Below, piece by piece: positions 34,626 through 44,449 of a DNA stretch of 64,000 nucleotides (position 1 is the first letter of the stretch; the number at the start of each line of letters is the position of its first letter). Source of the DNA: an uncultured Lachnospiraceae bacterium (GTDB lineage Bacteria; Bacillota; Clostridia; Lachnospirales; Lachnospiraceae). The notes below the pieces were generated by a model. The model was not told where the DNA came from, ran no database searches, and saw nothing but the letters and a program-made list of their open reading frames with translations. The DNA lies in NCBI GenBank assembly GCA_900316665.1, contig ONDV01000003.1, positions 26,345 through 90,344 on the forward strand, given 5' to 3'. A program made the position numbers and the translations under genes.

Positions 34626-35549
34626 TTATTTACGATCATCGTTAAAATACGATAGCGCTGTCTTCATATCTTTTCGAATCTGCTTCGATAACTCATCAAG
34701 ACCTGAAAATTTCTTTTCAGGTCTTATGAATTCAAGAAAGATCACTCTGGCCTCACGGTCATAGACATCTTCCTTGAAATCAAGTATATAAGTCTCCACA
34801 TTGACTTTTCCCTCGTTTGATACTGTCGGCTTTACTCCAACATTGGAGATTCCATGATAGATGTGACTTCCTATCTCCACCTCTGTTATATATACGCCAT
34901 TTTTTGGGATCAGCTTATTATCAGGCGGAATCTGGTTTATAGTAGGAATGCCCATTCCTGTGCCAATATGATTTCCATGCACGATCTTGCCCCATATAAA
35001 ATATGGATATCCCAAAAGATTTTTGACCTCATTAACATTCCCTGAAACGAGTTCTTTTCTGATGCGGGTACTTGAGATATCAATAGAATCTTCCTTAAGC
35101 TTTGGCACTGCTTCAAGCTCAAATCCAAATTTTTTGGAAAGCTCCATGAGAAGAGAAACATCTCCCCTCCCCTTTTCTCCAAAAGTGAAATCATCCCCGC
35201 AGACCATATATTTCATATGAAAGCGGTTTACTAATTCCAAAACAAATTCATCCGGTTTAAGATGCATGAACTTTTCATCAAAAGGAGCTTCTACAAGATA
35301 CGACAGGTCTCTTTTTTTCAAATATACACGACGCTCATCCGGAGTGATAAGATTTTTGTCATCAGCCTTTCCCAGTATCGATCTCGGAGATACCGGAAAT
35401 GTGATCATACATGATCTGAGTGACGGCTCTTTTGATAATATGCGGTTCAAAAGAAGCTCATGTCCCCTGTGCAGTCCATCAAATTTACCGACTGTTACTG
35501 CGGTAGAGTGTTCAGTTTTAAATGAAAAAAAATCGCTGTATATTTCCAT
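34626..35549 (-). CDS. ribF: Bifunctional riboflavin kinase / FAD synthetase
   Basis: 307 residues. The N-terminal FAD synthetase domain has [16 protein letters not shown] and [15 protein letters not shown]. The C-terminal flavokinase domain has [20 protein letters not shown] and [10 protein letters not shown]. It makes FMN and FAD, needed by the Rnf flavoproteins. It starts three bases after truB and is the last gene of the nusA-infB operon; the rpsO promoter begins just past its end. Confidence 0.97.
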   Translation of the reverse strand: MEIYSDFFSFKTEHSTAVTVGKFDGLHRGHELLLNRILSKEPSLRSCMITFPVSPRSILGKADDKNLITPDERRVYLKKRDLSYLVEAPFDEKFMHLKPDEFVLELVNRFHMKYMVCGDDFTFGEKGRGDVSLLMELSKKFGFELEAVPKLKEDSIDISSTRIRKELVSGNVNEVKNLLGYPYFIWGKIVHGNHIGTGMGIPTINQIPPDNKLIPKNGVYITEVEIGSHIYHGISNVGVKPTVSNEGKVNVETYILDFKEDVYDREARVIFLEFIRPEKKFSGLDELSKQIRKDMKTALSYFNDDRK

Positions 35550-35552
35550 ATT

Positions 35553-36443
35553 TCAGATAAACATCTTTAAGACTTTATATTCTCCTGTAGTATCAAGCGT
35601 GTAAAGAGCCGAAAGATCACTGTCTCCTTTCCGATATACTCTTACTACAGTACCGGCGGGGTAAATCTTATTTATACCAAGTTCCTCAGGATACATCCTG
35701 TTTCCATTCATGAGATATTTATATGCTTCCGGTGAAACTGTAACCTTTTCGTAATCAGGAAAAAGGTCTCCGACAGGATGGATATTTTCATCTATGACTG
35801 ACACATCCTTCAGCTCATCAAGCTTTACTGCATCTTTTATATCAAACCTTCCGACAGATGTTCTCCTGAGATATGACATACATGCAGGAAGTCCGAGACG
35901 GACGCCTATATCACGGCAAAGAGATCTTATATAAGTGCCGGCTGAACAGGAGACGCTGAAAGAAATCCGGTTTCCGGAAACAATGATTTTATCAATCGAA
36001 TTGATTTTGACCCGGCAGCTTTTTCTTTCAACAGTCTTTCCGCTTCTTGCAAGGTCATAAAGCCTTTTCCCGTTTATTTTTTTTGCGGAATACATGGGAG
36101 GGATCTGGTCATAAACCCCGGTAAAAGACATAACAGCATTTATTATCTCATCTTCCCTTAAAGAATCCGGTATCTCTTTCTTATCGATAATCGTTCCTGA
36201 TATATCTTCCGTATCAGTAGCCATGCCGAGAATCATCTCTGTATCATAAGATTTGCTGTCATAATTCAAAAGCGACTCAGCTCTCGTAGCCCGCCCGATA
36301 AGCACAATCATAAGACCTGTGGCATCAGGATCCAAAGTTCCTGTATGACCGGTCTTCTTCTCTCCTGACAAATATCTTATCTTCCTTACCAGATCAAAGG
36401 AAGTCATACCTCCCGGTTTATCTATAAGTAAAAAACCATTCAT
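35553..36443 (-). CDS. truB: tRNA pseudouridine55 synthase
   Basis: 296 residues. LLIDKPGGMTSFDLVRKIR and KTGHTGTLDPDATGLMIVLI contain the catalytic aspartate (in GTLDPDATG). RIKINS-type strands and AGTYIRSLCRDIGVRLGLPA follow, with a short PUA-like C-terminus. It modifies U55 of tRNA. The ATGA overlap with nrnA shows coupling. Confidence 0.98.
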   Translation of the reverse strand: MNGFLLIDKPGGMTSFDLVRKIRYLSGEKKTGHTGTLDPDATGLMIVLIGRATRAESLLNYDSKSYDTEMILGMATDTEDISGTIIDKKEIPDSLREDEIINAVMSFTGVYDQIPPMYSAKKINGKRLYDLARSGKTVERKSCRVKINSIDKIIVSGNRISFSVSCSAGTYIRSLCRDIGVRLGLPACMSYLRRTSVGRFDIKDAVKLDELKDVSVIDENIHPVGDLFPDYEKVTVSPEAYKYLMNGNRMYPEELGINKIYPAGTVVRVYRKGDSDLSALYTLDTTGEYKVLKMFI

Positions 36444-37414
36444 GACAATGCAAGCTGTCTTCTTACGTCTTTAATAATTGCAGTTATTGCAGCATCGGGA
36501 TCACCGGAATATGTAAATCCCGATGCCAGAGCGTGTCCGCCGCCGCCAAAAAGAGACGCAGTATAGGAAAGATTTATTTTATGTCCCTTGCCGCGAAGGC
36601 TTCCTTTATATGTGCCTTCATCCGTTTCATACATTAGCAGAGCAACTGTTACCCCTTTTGTGACACGCAGCTGGGACACAATGCCTTCCATATGCTTTGG
36701 AAGGACATTATATTCTTTCATCTCCGAGGCAGAAATCACGGAATAAATAACTGTACCGTCTTCAGAAAGAGCGGCCTTATCAAGAGCGTGTCCCATCATC
36801 CTGTTCTGCTCAAAAGTCTTCTCATTAAAGACTCTGTCAACAATAGCAGGATAATCTATGCCTTTTTCCATAAGTATTCCTGCACATTCCATCGTAGATC
36901 TTGAAGTGCATGAATACTGGAAGCAGCCAGTATCAGTAACCATTCCTGTATAGAGGCATTCGGCAATGGCCTTATCAATTTTATCCGGCTCAAGCTCATT
37001 CATAACAAGCTCACATGTAGAACTTGCATCAGGTTTTACAATATTTACATCAGCAAAGCTTGCATTGGAAAGATGATGATCAATGCAGATGGTTGAAGAA
37101 GCTTTTTTCATATATTCAGCGCTTTTCCCCAGCCTTTTTTCATCACCGCAGTCGAGAATAATAAAGAGGTCAAATTTATCAGCATCTGTTCCCGGCGCCT
37201 CAATCATATCAGAGTTGGATAAAAACTCAAATATATGAGGTATCTCTTCGAGATAAACATGACATTGGATATCCGGAAACTCCTTCCTGATAAAATTATA
37301 TACTGCAAGAGATGAGCCGATGCAGTCACCATCAGGATGAATATGACCGGCAATACCGACTCTTTTCTTTCCTTCAAGAGCTCTTAGAAGAACTGATTCC
37401 ACATGATCATTCAT
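36440..37414 (-). CDS. nrnA: DHH family phosphoesterase NrnA (nanoRNase / pAp phosphatase)
   Basis: 324 residues. DHH domain motifs: VGIAGHIHPDGDCIGSSLA, DLFIILDCGD and TICIDHHLSN; the C-terminal DHHA1 domain has GGGGHALASGF. It degrades 2-5 nt RNAs and dephosphorylates pAp. ATG 37414 overlaps the rbfA stop (ATGAATGA); ATG 37423 is the other candidate. Position between rbfA and truB is conserved in Firmicutes. Confidence 0.93.
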   Translation of the reverse strand: MNDHVESVLLRALEGKKRVGIAGHIHPDGDCIGSSLAVYNFIRKEFPDIQCHVYLEEIPHIFEFLSNSDMIEAPGTDADKFDLFIILDCGDEKRLGKSAEYMKKASSTICIDHHLSNASFADVNIVKPDASSTCELVMNELEPDKIDKAIAECLYTGMVTDTGCFQYSCTSRSTMECAGILMEKGIDYPAIVDRVFNEKTFEQNRMMGHALDKAALSEDGTVIYSVISASEMKEYNVLPKHMEGIVSQLRVTKGVTVALLMYETDEGTYKGSLRGKGHKINLSYTASLFGGGGHALASGFTYSGDPDAAITAIIKDVRRQLALS

Positions 37415-37799
37415 CGTGTCCATCTTCCTTCTCGTTTGCACGGTCACGGGCTGTAACCTCGTCAATAAGCTTCGACATTCTTACTCCGTATTCTATCGAA
37501 TCATCCTCTATAAAGGTCAGCTCAGGCGTATTCCTGAGATTGACCTTTTCTGCCAGTTCATGGCGAATGAACCCGCCCGATGATTTCAGACCTGTCATAG
37601 TATTCTTCTTTTGTTCGTCATCTCCCAGAATGCTTATATAAATCTTGCAGGTCTTCAGGTCAGGCGCCACTTCTACATCAGTGACGCTTGTCCTCATCGG
37701 ATCAACTCTCGGATCTTTTACATTGTTCCTGATGATGTCTGTAAGAGCTCTCAGGACTTCCTCATTTATTCTTATATTTTTAATACTGTTTTTTTTCAT
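37407..37799 (-). CDS. rbfA: Ribosome-binding factor A
   Basis: 130 residues, a single KH-like domain. IRINEEVLRALTDIIRNNVK, DPRVDPMRTSVTDVEVAPDL and KTCKIYISILGD are typical. It helps 30S maturation at the 16S 5' end and cold adaptation. Ten bases after infB, overlaps nrnA. Confidence 0.97.
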   Translation of the reverse strand: MKKNSIKNIRINEEVLRALTDIIRNNVKDPRVDPMRTSVTDVEVAPDLKTCKIYISILGDDEQKKNTMTGLKSSGGFIRHELAEKVNLRNTPELTFIEDDSIEYGVRMSKLIDEVTARDRANEKEDGHDE

Positions 37800-37809
37800 A
37801 AATCATTTC

Positions 37810-40533
37810 CTATGATCTGGGCACTTCAACCATCTTGTAGGCTTCCATAACATCGCCTTCCTGGATATCGCTGAAATCCTTCAATACGACACCGCACTCG
37901 TATCCTTCTTTGACTTCCTTAGCGTCATCCTTGAATCTCTTAAGAGAAAGGAGATCCACATCAGCCAGCTGCTTCTTGCCACGTGAAAGTCTGATCTTAC
38001 AGCCTCTCTCGATCACTCCGTCGGTTACGAAAGAACCTGCGATAATTCCGATACCGGATGCCTTGAAGGTCTGCCTTACCTCTGCGTGACCGATGACCTT
38101 CTCTTCATATACAGGCTCCAGCATTCCCTTCATAGCGGATTCCACATCCTCGATAGCATTATAGATGACATTATAAAGATGAATATCCACATGCTCACGT
38201 TCTGATATTTCCTTCGCAACAGCATCAGGACGGACATTAAATCCTATGATGATCGCATTTGAAGCTGACGCGAGCACAACATCAGATTCGGTGATGGAAC
38301 CGACTCCGCCATGAATTGTCCTTACTACAACTTCATCATTTGACAGTTTCTCAAGAGACTGTCTTACAGCCTCTACAGAACCCTGAACATCAGCCTTTAC
38401 AATAATATCAAGTTCCTTGACCTTACCAGACTGAACCTGATTGAAAAGGTTGTCAAGCGACATTCTGGACCGGCTCTCTTCGACAAGTTTCTCCTTCTCC
38501 TCATTGACAAATTCCTGAGCAAAGGATCTGGCGTCTTTTTCATTATCGTGAGCTACGAAAATCTCGCCGGCATTCGGCACATCAGAAAGACCTTGTACCT
38601 CAACAGGCATTGAAGGACCTGCTGACTTGACACGTTTACCGTTTTCATCAGACATGGCTCTGATTTTGCCGTATGAAGAACCCGCGCTGATACAATCTCC
38701 AACGTGAAGAGTACCCTTCTGCACAAGTACCGTAGCGACCGGACCCTTTCCCTTATCAAGCTGAGCCTCAATAATAAGTCCTCTCGCGGCTCTGTCAGGA
38801 TTAGCTTTGAGTTCCATTACATCAGCAGTCAGAAGAATCATCTCCAGAAGATCATCTATTCCCTGATGAGTCTTTGCTGATACAGGTACAAATATTGTGG
38901 AACCGCCCCAGTCTTCAGGGATCAGTTCATATTCGGCAAGTTCCTGCTTTACCCTGTCAATATTCGCGTTAGGCTTATCGATCTTATTTACGGCAACAAT
39001 AATTTCAACTCCGGCAGCCTTGGCATGGTTAATAGCCTCGACTGTCTGCGGCATTACACCGTCATCGGCAGCCACTACAAGTACGGCAATATCAGTGGAA
39101 TTTGCTCCTCTCATACGCATGGCAGTGAAGGCCTCATGACCCGGAGTATCAAGGAATGTAATTTTTCTTCCTTTGACATCTACTACATAAGCACCGATTT
39201 TCTGCGTGATGCCGCCGGCCTCTCGAGATGTCACCCTTGTATCTCTGATTGCGTCAAGAAGCGATGTTTTACCATGATCGACATGACCCATTACACACAC
39301 TACAGGAGGACGGGCTTTAAGATCTTTCGGATCTTCCTCTTCTTCCTTCAGCATTTCCTCTATTACATCGACCTTCTTCTCATGTTCACAGAGAATATTG
39401 AATTCAAGAGCAATCTCTTCAGCCTTATCATAATCGAGCTCTGAATTAAGAGTAAGAGCTATGCCCTTCATAAAGAGTTTCTTTATTACAGCAGACGGCT
39501 GCTGTTTCATTCTTTCAGCCAGTTCCCTGAGAGTCAGCTTGTCAGGAATGGCTATCGATTTGATTTCATCCTGCTTGCTTTCTTTCTGCTGAGGCTTTTC
39601 ATGATGGTGTTTACCATTCTTCTCAAGACTTATCTCGTGTTCTTTATTCCTGTCATTATAGAAATCACGATCTTTTTTGTCTTTTCTTTGTTTCCTTCCG
39701 CGCTTTGCGTTTTCATCAGCATTATCGGAGTCAAAATTCTGCTTGAATTTCTTGTCATTTCCACGCTTGCCTTCATTTCTGCGGTCGTCATTTCTTGACT
39801 GTCTGTCCTGATTATTGTTAGCGCCGTGGTTCTTCTTCCTGGCAGAGTTCTTATCTTCTTTAACAGGCTTTTCGGATTTCTTATCTCTTGCGGCTTTCTC
39901 AATTTCTTTAGCCTTATCCTGTTCTTTCTTTTCCTTCCGGGCTTTTTCTAATGCAGCGGCCTCTTCCTTTTTCTTTGCCTCTTCAACAGCTCTCTTTTTT
40001 GCTTCCTCAGCCTCTCTCATCTTCTGCTGTTCTTCAAGAGTAGGCTCACCGATTCTGGTGCCATCAGGACGTATGGGACCTGCGCCGCCTCTCGGCTTTA
40101 TTACATGATGCACTGCCTGTCTGGAATTATTTTTCTTTGAATCTCTTCCTCCGGCTGATTTACCCTGTTTACCGCTCTTTGAAGAACGGCGTTCTTTTTC
40201 CTTGCCGCCGGCATACTGCGAATTAAATACAGCCGTAATTGCAGGCTTCTTATGAGGCTTCTTCTCAGGATCTTTCGCGCTGCTGTTGCCGGAAGGCGCG
40301 GGTTTCTTTGCCTGACGGCTTGATTCATTCTTCTTTTCTGACACTGGCTTTTCTTCAGGCATACTCTTCTGTTCCTTCCCGGAAAAATGTTTTATTACTT
40401 TATCTCTTATATCGTCGTCAACTGTTTTCTGTGATGATTTGGCAGGAATGCCGAGCGAATTAATATATGGAATCAATTCCCTGCTCAAAACATTTAACTC
40501 TTTTGCTATATCGCATATCTTCGTTTTAGCCAT
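37810..40533 (-). CDS. infB: Translation initiation factor IF-2
   Basis: 907 residues. The first 360 residues include an IF2-N domain ([20 protein letters not shown]) and a long Lys/Glu/Arg-rich, low-complexity linker, with a second IF2-N domain near 335-385 ([20 protein letters not shown]). GTPase motifs are [38 protein letters not shown] and [10 protein letters not shown]. Domains II-IV follow. It positions initiator tRNA on the ribosome. Confidence 0.98.
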   Translation of the reverse strand: MAKTKICDIAKELNVLSRELIPYINSLGIPAKSSQKTVDDDIRDKVIKHFSGKEQKSMPEEKPVSEKKNESSRQAKKPAPSGNSSAKDPEKKPHKKPAITAVFNSQYAGGKEKERRSSKSGKQGKSAGGRDSKKNNSRQAVHHVIKPRGGAGPIRPDGTRIGEPTLEEQQKMREAEEAKKRAVEEAKKKEEAAALEKARKEKKEQDKAKEIEKAARDKKSEKPVKEDKNSARKKNHGANNNQDRQSRNDDRRNEGKRGNDKKFKQNFDSDNADENAKRGRKQRKDKKDRDFYNDRNKEHEISLEKNGKHHHEKPQQKESKQDEIKSIAIPDKLTLRELAERMKQQPSAVIKKLFMKGIALTLNSELDYDKAEEIALEFNILCEHEKKVDVIEEMLKEEEEDPKDLKARPPVVCVMGHVDHGKTSLLDAIRDTRVTSREAGGITQKIGAYVVDVKGRKITFLDTPGHEAFTAMRMRGANSTDIAVLVVAADDGVMPQTVEAINHAKAAGVEIIVAVNKIDKPNANIDRVKQELAEYELIPEDWGGSTIFVPVSAKTHQGIDDLLEMILLTADVMELKANPDRAARGLIIEAQLDKGKGPVATVLVQKGTLHVGDCISAGSSYGKIRAMSDENGKRVKSAGPSMPVEVQGLSDVPNAGEIFVAHDNEKDARSFAQEFVNEEKEKLVEESRSRMSLDNLFNQVQSGKVKELDIIVKADVQGSVEAVRQSLEKLSNDEVVVRTIHGGVGSITESDVVLASASNAIIIGFNVRPDAVAKEISEREHVDIHLYNVIYNAIEDVESAMKGMLEPVYEEKVIGHAEVRQTFKASGIGIIAGSFVTDGVIERGCKIRLSRGKKQLADVDLLSLKRFKDDAKEVKEGYECGVVLKDFSDIQEGDVMEAYKMVEVPRS

Positions 40534-40547
40534 TCATTTCCTCCATA

Positions 40548-40850
40548 TCATTCCTTTAAAAGCCTGACAAGAGCACAAGAGAGCCCTCTGTCGGTCACAG
40601 CGACCGCGCTTCGGCATGACTTTCCGATTGCCCTGCTTATCTCATCTATTGTACCATCTATATAAAAGCTGACATTGTAAAATTTGCACATATCAGCGTA
40701 TTTCTTTTTTGTCCCGGCAGAACTGTCACCGGCAGCTATCACAAGGAATGCCCTGTTTTTCTTTACGCTTTCCTCTACTTCAAAACTTCCGCTTCTGACC
40801 TTTCCTGCCTTGCATGACATAGAAAGCATTGATAATGTCTTCTGATTCAT
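40548..40850 (-). CDS. Ribosomal L7Ae family protein (YlxQ-like)
   Basis: 100 residues. KTLSMLSMSCKAGKVRSGSF and AFLVIAAGDSSAGTKKKYAD are the L7Ae/eL8-like kink-turn binding fold. Between rnpM and infB this matches ylxQ of Bacillus, an RNA-binding protein of uncertain target. It overlaps rnpM by ATGA. Confidence 0.9.
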   Translation of the reverse strand: MNQKTLSMLSMSCKAGKVRSGSFEVEESVKKNRAFLVIAAGDSSAGTKKKYADMCKFYNVSFYIDGTIDEISRAIGKSCRSAVAVTDRGLSCALVRLLKE

Positions 40851-41137
40851 TTTTTTAAAAAATCCCTGACTTCATTATAAAGCTCTTCGTATCCGGCATC
40901 ACTCAAGTCCGCGCCTAGAGCATTTTTTATGCAGCCACTTTTCCTTGCAGACTCAATGCATGATAAATTCCGGCATAAATAAATACCGCGTCCGTTCATT
41001 TTCCCGCTGAGATCAAAAGACACGCCTCCATCAGCTGACCTGACTATGCGCATCAGCGTCTTTTTCGGAAAACGTCCCCGACAGGCCGCGCACTGTCTCA
41101 TTGGAATCTTAATTGTTTTCGTCTGTCTCTTCGCCAA
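40847..41137 (-). CDS. rnpM: RNase P modulator RnpM (YlxR family)
   Basis: About 96 residues. KIPMRQCAACRGRFPKKTLM and GRGIYLCRNLSCIESARKSG are the YlxR (DUF448) signature; members bind RNase P RNA in B. subtilis. The start is uncertain. ATG 41101 would begin at MRQC and drop the conserved KIP. A TTG at 41137 keeps it and has GGAG six bases upstream, so I prefer it; it overlaps nusA by 29 bases. Confidence 0.9.
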   Translation of the reverse strand: MAKRQTKTIKIPMRQCAACRGRFPKKTLMRIVRSADGGVSFDLSGKMNGRGIYLCRNLSCIESARKSGCIKNALGADLSDAGYEELYNEVRDFLKK

Positions 41138-42257
41138 AAGATTCTCCGTCCTCATCTTCAAAATATTCTTCATCTTCAGGTTCTCCGTCATAAGAATCGT
41201 AATCGAAGAACTCGCCTGACTCCCTTGCCTGAGTCTCGCTCTTTATATCTATTTTATAACCTGTAAGTCTGGCTGCAAGTCTCGCATTCTGTCCTTCTCT
41301 TCCAATTGCAAGAGAAAGCTGATAATCAGGAACCACGACCTTTGCAGTCTTCTCATCGGAATCAGCCACGACTGAGATGACCTTTGCAGGGGAAAGGGCA
41401 TTTTGAATAAGTCTGGCAGGATTCTCATCCCATGATATAATATCTATCTTTTCATTATTTATCTCAGATACGACTGCGTTGACTCTGGCACCGTTCATTC
41501 CGACACAAGCACCGACGGGATCAACATTCTCATCATTTGACCATACAGCGATCTTGGTACGGTTGCCGGCCTCCCTGGCAATAGCTCTTATCTCAACTAT
41601 TCCGTCACGGATCTCTGATACTTCCTCTTCAAAAAGAAGCCTGATAAGATCCGGATGAGTACGGGAAACGTAAATCTTAAGTCCACGCTTGTTAGGCTTT
41701 ACTTCAAGCACATAGAAGCGATATCTGTCACCGGGATTATATTTTTCTCCCTTGATCTGCTCACGCTCGGTAAGAATACCCTCTGCCTTTCCCAGATCAA
41801 TAGATACGGATCTGCCCATCTTCCTCTGGACAGTACCTGTAATCAGTTTCTTTACATACTGAGAATATTCGTCAGTAAGTACTTTGTGTTCTTCTTCATG
41901 AATAGACTGGGTAAGAACATTTCTCGCCGCGCTGGCAGCAATTCTTCCGAAGTCTTTAGACTTGATCTCAATATTTACAGTATCTCCGGTCTTCAGGGAA
42001 CCGTCAATCTTCTGGGCATCAAAAAGAGATATTTCAGTCTCCGGATCAAGCACAGTATCTACAACGGTTTTAGCTGCGACGACATGATATTCGCCTGTAT
42101 CTTCGTCTATTGGAATTGATATATTGTCGCATCTTCTGAAGCTCTGTTTGCAGGCGGTCATAAGTGCATTTTTTATAGCCTCAAATATCATCTTGCGGGA
42201 AATATTTTTTTCTTTTGCAAGACTGTCAAGAGCATCGATAAGTTCACTGTTTGCCAT
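41109..42257 (-). CDS. nusA: Transcription termination/antitermination protein NusA
   Basis: 382 residues: RNA-polymerase-binding N-terminal domain (ELIDALDSLAKEKNISRKMI), S1 domain (about 135-200), KH1 (AGNRTKIAVWSN, DPVGACVGMNGARVNAVVSE) and KH2 (LSLAIGREGQNARLAARLTG). The C-terminus is a highly acidic tail of about 30 residues and lacks the AR repeats of E. coli, as in Firmicutes. It modulates pausing and termination. Confidence 0.98.
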   Translation of the reverse strand: MANSELIDALDSLAKEKNISRKMIFEAIKNALMTACKQSFRRCDNISIPIDEDTGEYHVVAAKTVVDTVLDPETEISLFDAQKIDGSLKTGDTVNIEIKSKDFGRIAASAARNVLTQSIHEEEHKVLTDEYSQYVKKLITGTVQRKMGRSVSIDLGKAEGILTEREQIKGEKYNPGDRYRFYVLEVKPNKRGLKIYVSRTHPDLIRLLFEEEVSEIRDGIVEIRAIAREAGNRTKIAVWSNDENVDPVGACVGMNGARVNAVVSEINNEKIDIISWDENPARLIQNALSPAKVISVVADSDEKTAKVVVPDYQLSLAIGREGQNARLAARLTGYKIDIKSETQARESGEFFDYDSYDGEPEDEEYFEDEDGESFGEETDENN

Positions 42258-42273
42258 TTTTTATTTTCCTCCA

Positions 42274-42738
42274 TTAATCTGTAAAAGCCTGACGGATTCC
42301 GGATATATTGCTTCGCTCTAATGTATAAATTGATCCATCACAATCAATTGTAACGGTGTCTTTATCATAAGATTTCAGTATGCCCCGGAAAAATTTGCAT
42401 CCGGATACGGCCGAATAGGTATGAATCTCAATAAGTTTACCGATGTTTCTGATATAATCCTTTTCTTTCTTTAATGGTCTGGTGAGACCAGGCGAACTTA
42501 CTTCGAACGTATATGAATAATCGATGTAATCCTCTTTATCGAGAACCGGATTAAAAGCATCTGATACGCTGACGCAGTCATCAAGTGTTATGCCGCCGTC
42601 CTTGTCAATAAATGCTCTTAAGAAATATTCTCCACTTTCTTTTACAAACTCGACATCGACAAGTTCATATCCCAGCTTTTCAGCTATAGGCGAAAGCAAT
42701 GTTTCTGTCATGTCACATATTTCTTTTTCATTTTTCAT
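42274..42738 (-). CDS. rimP: Ribosome maturation factor RimP
   Basis: 154 residues from ATG 42738 (GGAG about 12 bases upstream; longer readings run into the tRNA). KLGYELVDVEFVKESGEYFL, IDKDGGITLDDCVSVS and VSSPGLTRPLKKEKDY are typical. It assists 30S assembly. Sixteen bases before nusA. Between it and the tRNA lies a perfect hairpin. Confidence 0.97.
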   Translation of the reverse strand: MKNEKEICDMTETLLSPIAEKLGYELVDVEFVKESGEYFLRAFIDKDGGITLDDCVSVSDAFNPVLDKEDYIDYSYTFEVSSPGLTRPLKKEKDYIRNIGKLIEIHTYSAVSGCKFFRGILKSYDKDTVTIDCDGSIYTLERSNISGIRQAFTD

Positions 42739-42750
42739 AAGCTCTTCTCC

Positions 42751-42786
42751 GTATAAAAGAAATGTACCGGCATTTGCCGGTACATT
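42751..42786 (-). terminator. Hairpin/attenuator between tRNA-Glu and rimP
   Basis: A perfect 12-bp inverted repeat AATGTACCGGCA/TGCCGGTACATT (42761-42772, 42775-42786) with a two-base loop is followed on the minus strand by TCTTTT. It lies about 12 bases before the rimP ribosome site. It could end the tRNA transcript, partly read through into rimP-nusA, or mark the tRNA 3' trailer. Confidence 0.6.
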
Positions 42787-42809
42787 CCCTGGGTTGGACT
42801 GTATAGTCA

Positions 42810-42881
42810 TAGTTCGTAGGGGAGTCGAACCCCTGTTTCCGCCGTGAGAGGGCGGCGTCTTAGCCACTTGACCAACGAACC
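42810..42881 (-). tRNA. tRNA-Glu (anticodon CUC)
   Basis: 72 bases fold as a complete cloverleaf: acceptor GGTTCGT/ACGAACT (G-T at the first pair), D arm GTC...GAC, anticodon stem CCGCC/GGCGG with loop CTCTCAC giving anticodon CTC. T arm AGGGG-TTCGACT-CCCCT. The body GCTAAGACGCCGCCCTCTCA is like other bacterial tRNA-Glu. CCA is not encoded. It is the first gene of the transcript that leads into rimP. Confidence 0.93.
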
Positions 42882-42882
42882 T

Positions 42883-42909
42883 CATTGCTGCTTCATCGCC
42901 GCAGCAATG
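42883..42909. promoter_or_regulatory. Inverted repeat across the predicted start of the tRNA-Glu transcript
   Basis: CATTGCTGC/GCAGCAATG (42883-42891, 42901-42909), 9 bp with a nine-base spacer, sits between the -10 and the tRNA 5' end. It may be an operator or a 5' hairpin of the precursor. Confidence 0.45.
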
Positions 42910-42911
42910 TT

Positions 42912-42963
42912 ATATTACACGATTGTAATTCAGATTGCAAGCATTTTTTTATTTTTTTTTTTT
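42912..42963 (-). promoter_or_regulatory. Strong promoter with A-tract UP element for tRNA-Glu-rimP-nusA-infB
   Basis: Minus strand TTGCAA (42935-42940), 17 bases, TAATAT (42912-42917). Just upstream of the -35, 42944-42963 reads as A12-T-A7 on the minus strand, the position and composition of an UP element. Confidence 0.65.
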
Positions 42964-42965
42964 AA

Positions 42966-43982
42966 TCAATTCTCGTAACCGTCAGGATTGGTCTTCTGCC
43001 AGTTCCAGGAATCACGACACATCTCAAGTATATCATACTTTGCAACCCATCCCAGCTCAGCCTTTGCTTTTGAAGCGTCAGAATAGCACTGAGGCACATC
43101 ACCCTCTCTTCTTGGAGCGAATTCATAAGGAATTTTTATTCCTGTTGCTTTCTCAAAATTATTGACTATATCCAGGACGCTGTAGCCCTTGCCGGTTCCA
43201 AGATTGTAGATTGAAAGGCCGGAGCCTTTCTCAACTTTCTTAAGAGCAGCGACATGACCGCTGGCAAGATCCATGACATGTATATAATCCCTGACGCATG
43301 TTCCATCAGGAGTATCATAATCATTTCCGAAAATATTCAGATGATCAAGCTTGCCTATAGCTACCTGTGTGATATAAGGCATAAGATTGTTTGGAATTCC
43401 CGAAGGATTCTCGCCCATGAGACCTGAGGGATGAGCTCCAATGGGATTAAAATAGCGGAGAAGTACTACGTTCCAGTCGTTATCGGCTGTATAAACATCA
43501 GTAAGGATCTGTTCAATCATCCACTTTGTCCATCCGTAAGGATTGGTGCATGTACCCTTGGGACAGTTCTCTGTGATTGGTATTTCCTTGGGATTACCAT
43601 ATACAGTAGCTGATGATGAGAAAATAATATTCTTGACATCAGCTCGTCTCATCTCTTTTACGAGATTTATTGTACCTCCGATGTTGTTGTCATAATATTC
43701 AACAGGGAGGTGAACTGACTCTCCTACAGCCTTAAGCCCTGCAAAATGAATGACGCAGTCAATCTTATTTTCTTTGAAAATTTTAGAAAGAAGATCACTG
43801 TCAAGGATATCGCCCTTATAGAATACAACTTTTTTGCCTGTGATTTTTTCCACACGCTTTAAAGACTTTTCCGATGAGTTGCAAAGATTATCGATCACAA
43901 CCACATCATGTCCGGCATTCATAAGTTCAACGCATGTATGACTTCCGATAAATCCGGCACCGCCTGTCACAAGAATCGTCAT
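42966..43982 (-). CDS. galE: UDP-glucose 4-epimerase GalE
   Basis: 338 residues, short-chain dehydrogenase fold. NAD+ motif GGAGFIGSHTC, catalytic YGWTK (Tyr and Lys of YxxxK) after SSSATVYGNP, and NPIGAHPSGLMGE. It interconverts UDP-glucose and UDP-galactose for galactose use and surface glycans. GGAGGGAT precedes the ATG. It stands alone between rplT and the tRNA; no terminator is clear behind it, and the A-tract begins two bases from its stop. Confidence 0.97.
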   Translation of the reverse strand: MTILVTGGAGFIGSHTCVELMNAGHDVVVIDNLCNSSEKSLKRVEKITGKKVVFYKGDILDSDLLSKIFKENKIDCVIHFAGLKAVGESVHLPVEYYDNNIGGTINLVKEMRRADVKNIIFSSSATVYGNPKEIPITENCPKGTCTNPYGWTKWMIEQILTDVYTADNDWNVVLLRYFNPIGAHPSGLMGENPSGIPNNLMPYITQVAIGKLDHLNIFGNDYDTPDGTCVRDYIHVMDLASGHVAALKKVEKGSGLSIYNLGTGKGYSVLDIVNNFEKATGIKIPYEFAPRREGDVPQCYSDASKAKAELGWVAKYDILEMCRDSWNWQKTNPDGYEN

Positions 43983-44006
43983 ATCTTATCCCTCCTAACT
44001 TTTACA

Positions 44007-44036
44007 TAAATAAAGGGAAAGGTAAGACCTTTCCCC
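44007..44036 (-). terminator. Probable terminator of infC-rpmI-rplT
   Basis: 8-bp stem GGGAAAGG/CCTTTCCC (44015-44022, 44028-44035) followed on the minus strand by TTTATTTATG. The T run is weak, so some read-through into galE is possible. Confidence 0.55.
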
Positions 44037-44044
44037 TTCGAAAA

Positions 44045-44401
44045 TCAAGCCACTTTAGATTTTGCAAGCTCACAGAGCTTTCCGAATCCATCAGCATCGG
44101 ATACAGCCAGGTCAGCGAGCATCTTCCTGTTCATCTCAACTCCGGCCAGCTTCAGACCATGCATAAGCTTGGAGTATGAAATTCCATTGATACGGGCAGC
44201 CGCATTAATTCTTGTGATCCAGAGAGAACGGAAATCTCTCTTTCTCTGCTTCCTTCCGGCATAGGAAGAAGCAAGCGCTCTCATTACGGACTGCTTAGCC
44301 ACACGATATTGCTTTGAACGAGCTCCGCGATAGCCTTTAGCGAGCTTAAGGACACGGTTATGTTTCTTTCTGGCGTTCATTCCGCCTTTAATTCTTGCCA
44401 T
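44045..44401 (-). CDS. rplT: Large ribosomal subunit protein bL20
   Basis: 118 residues. [40 protein letters not shown] and [16 protein letters not shown] are diagnostic. It binds 23S rRNA early in assembly and represses its own operon by binding the infC leader, whose attenuator is visible upstream. GGAGG precedes the ATG. Confidence 0.98.
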   Translation of the reverse strand: MARIKGGMNARKKHNRVLKLAKGYRGARSKQYRVAKQSVMRALASSYAGRKQRKRDFRSLWITRINAAARINGISYSKLMHGLKLAGVEMNRKMLADLAVSDADGFGKLCELAKSKVA

Positions 44402-44449
44402 CTTTTATTCCTCCTTCATGAAAAAGATATACGCGCAATCAATGAATAA

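Noticed and set aside
42941..42963. Plus-strand terminator at the T-rich run beside galE
   Set aside because: A weak 7-bp hairpin precedes the T run on the plus strand, but no plus-strand gene is upstream; the run is better read as an A-tract UP element for the minus-strand tRNA promoter.
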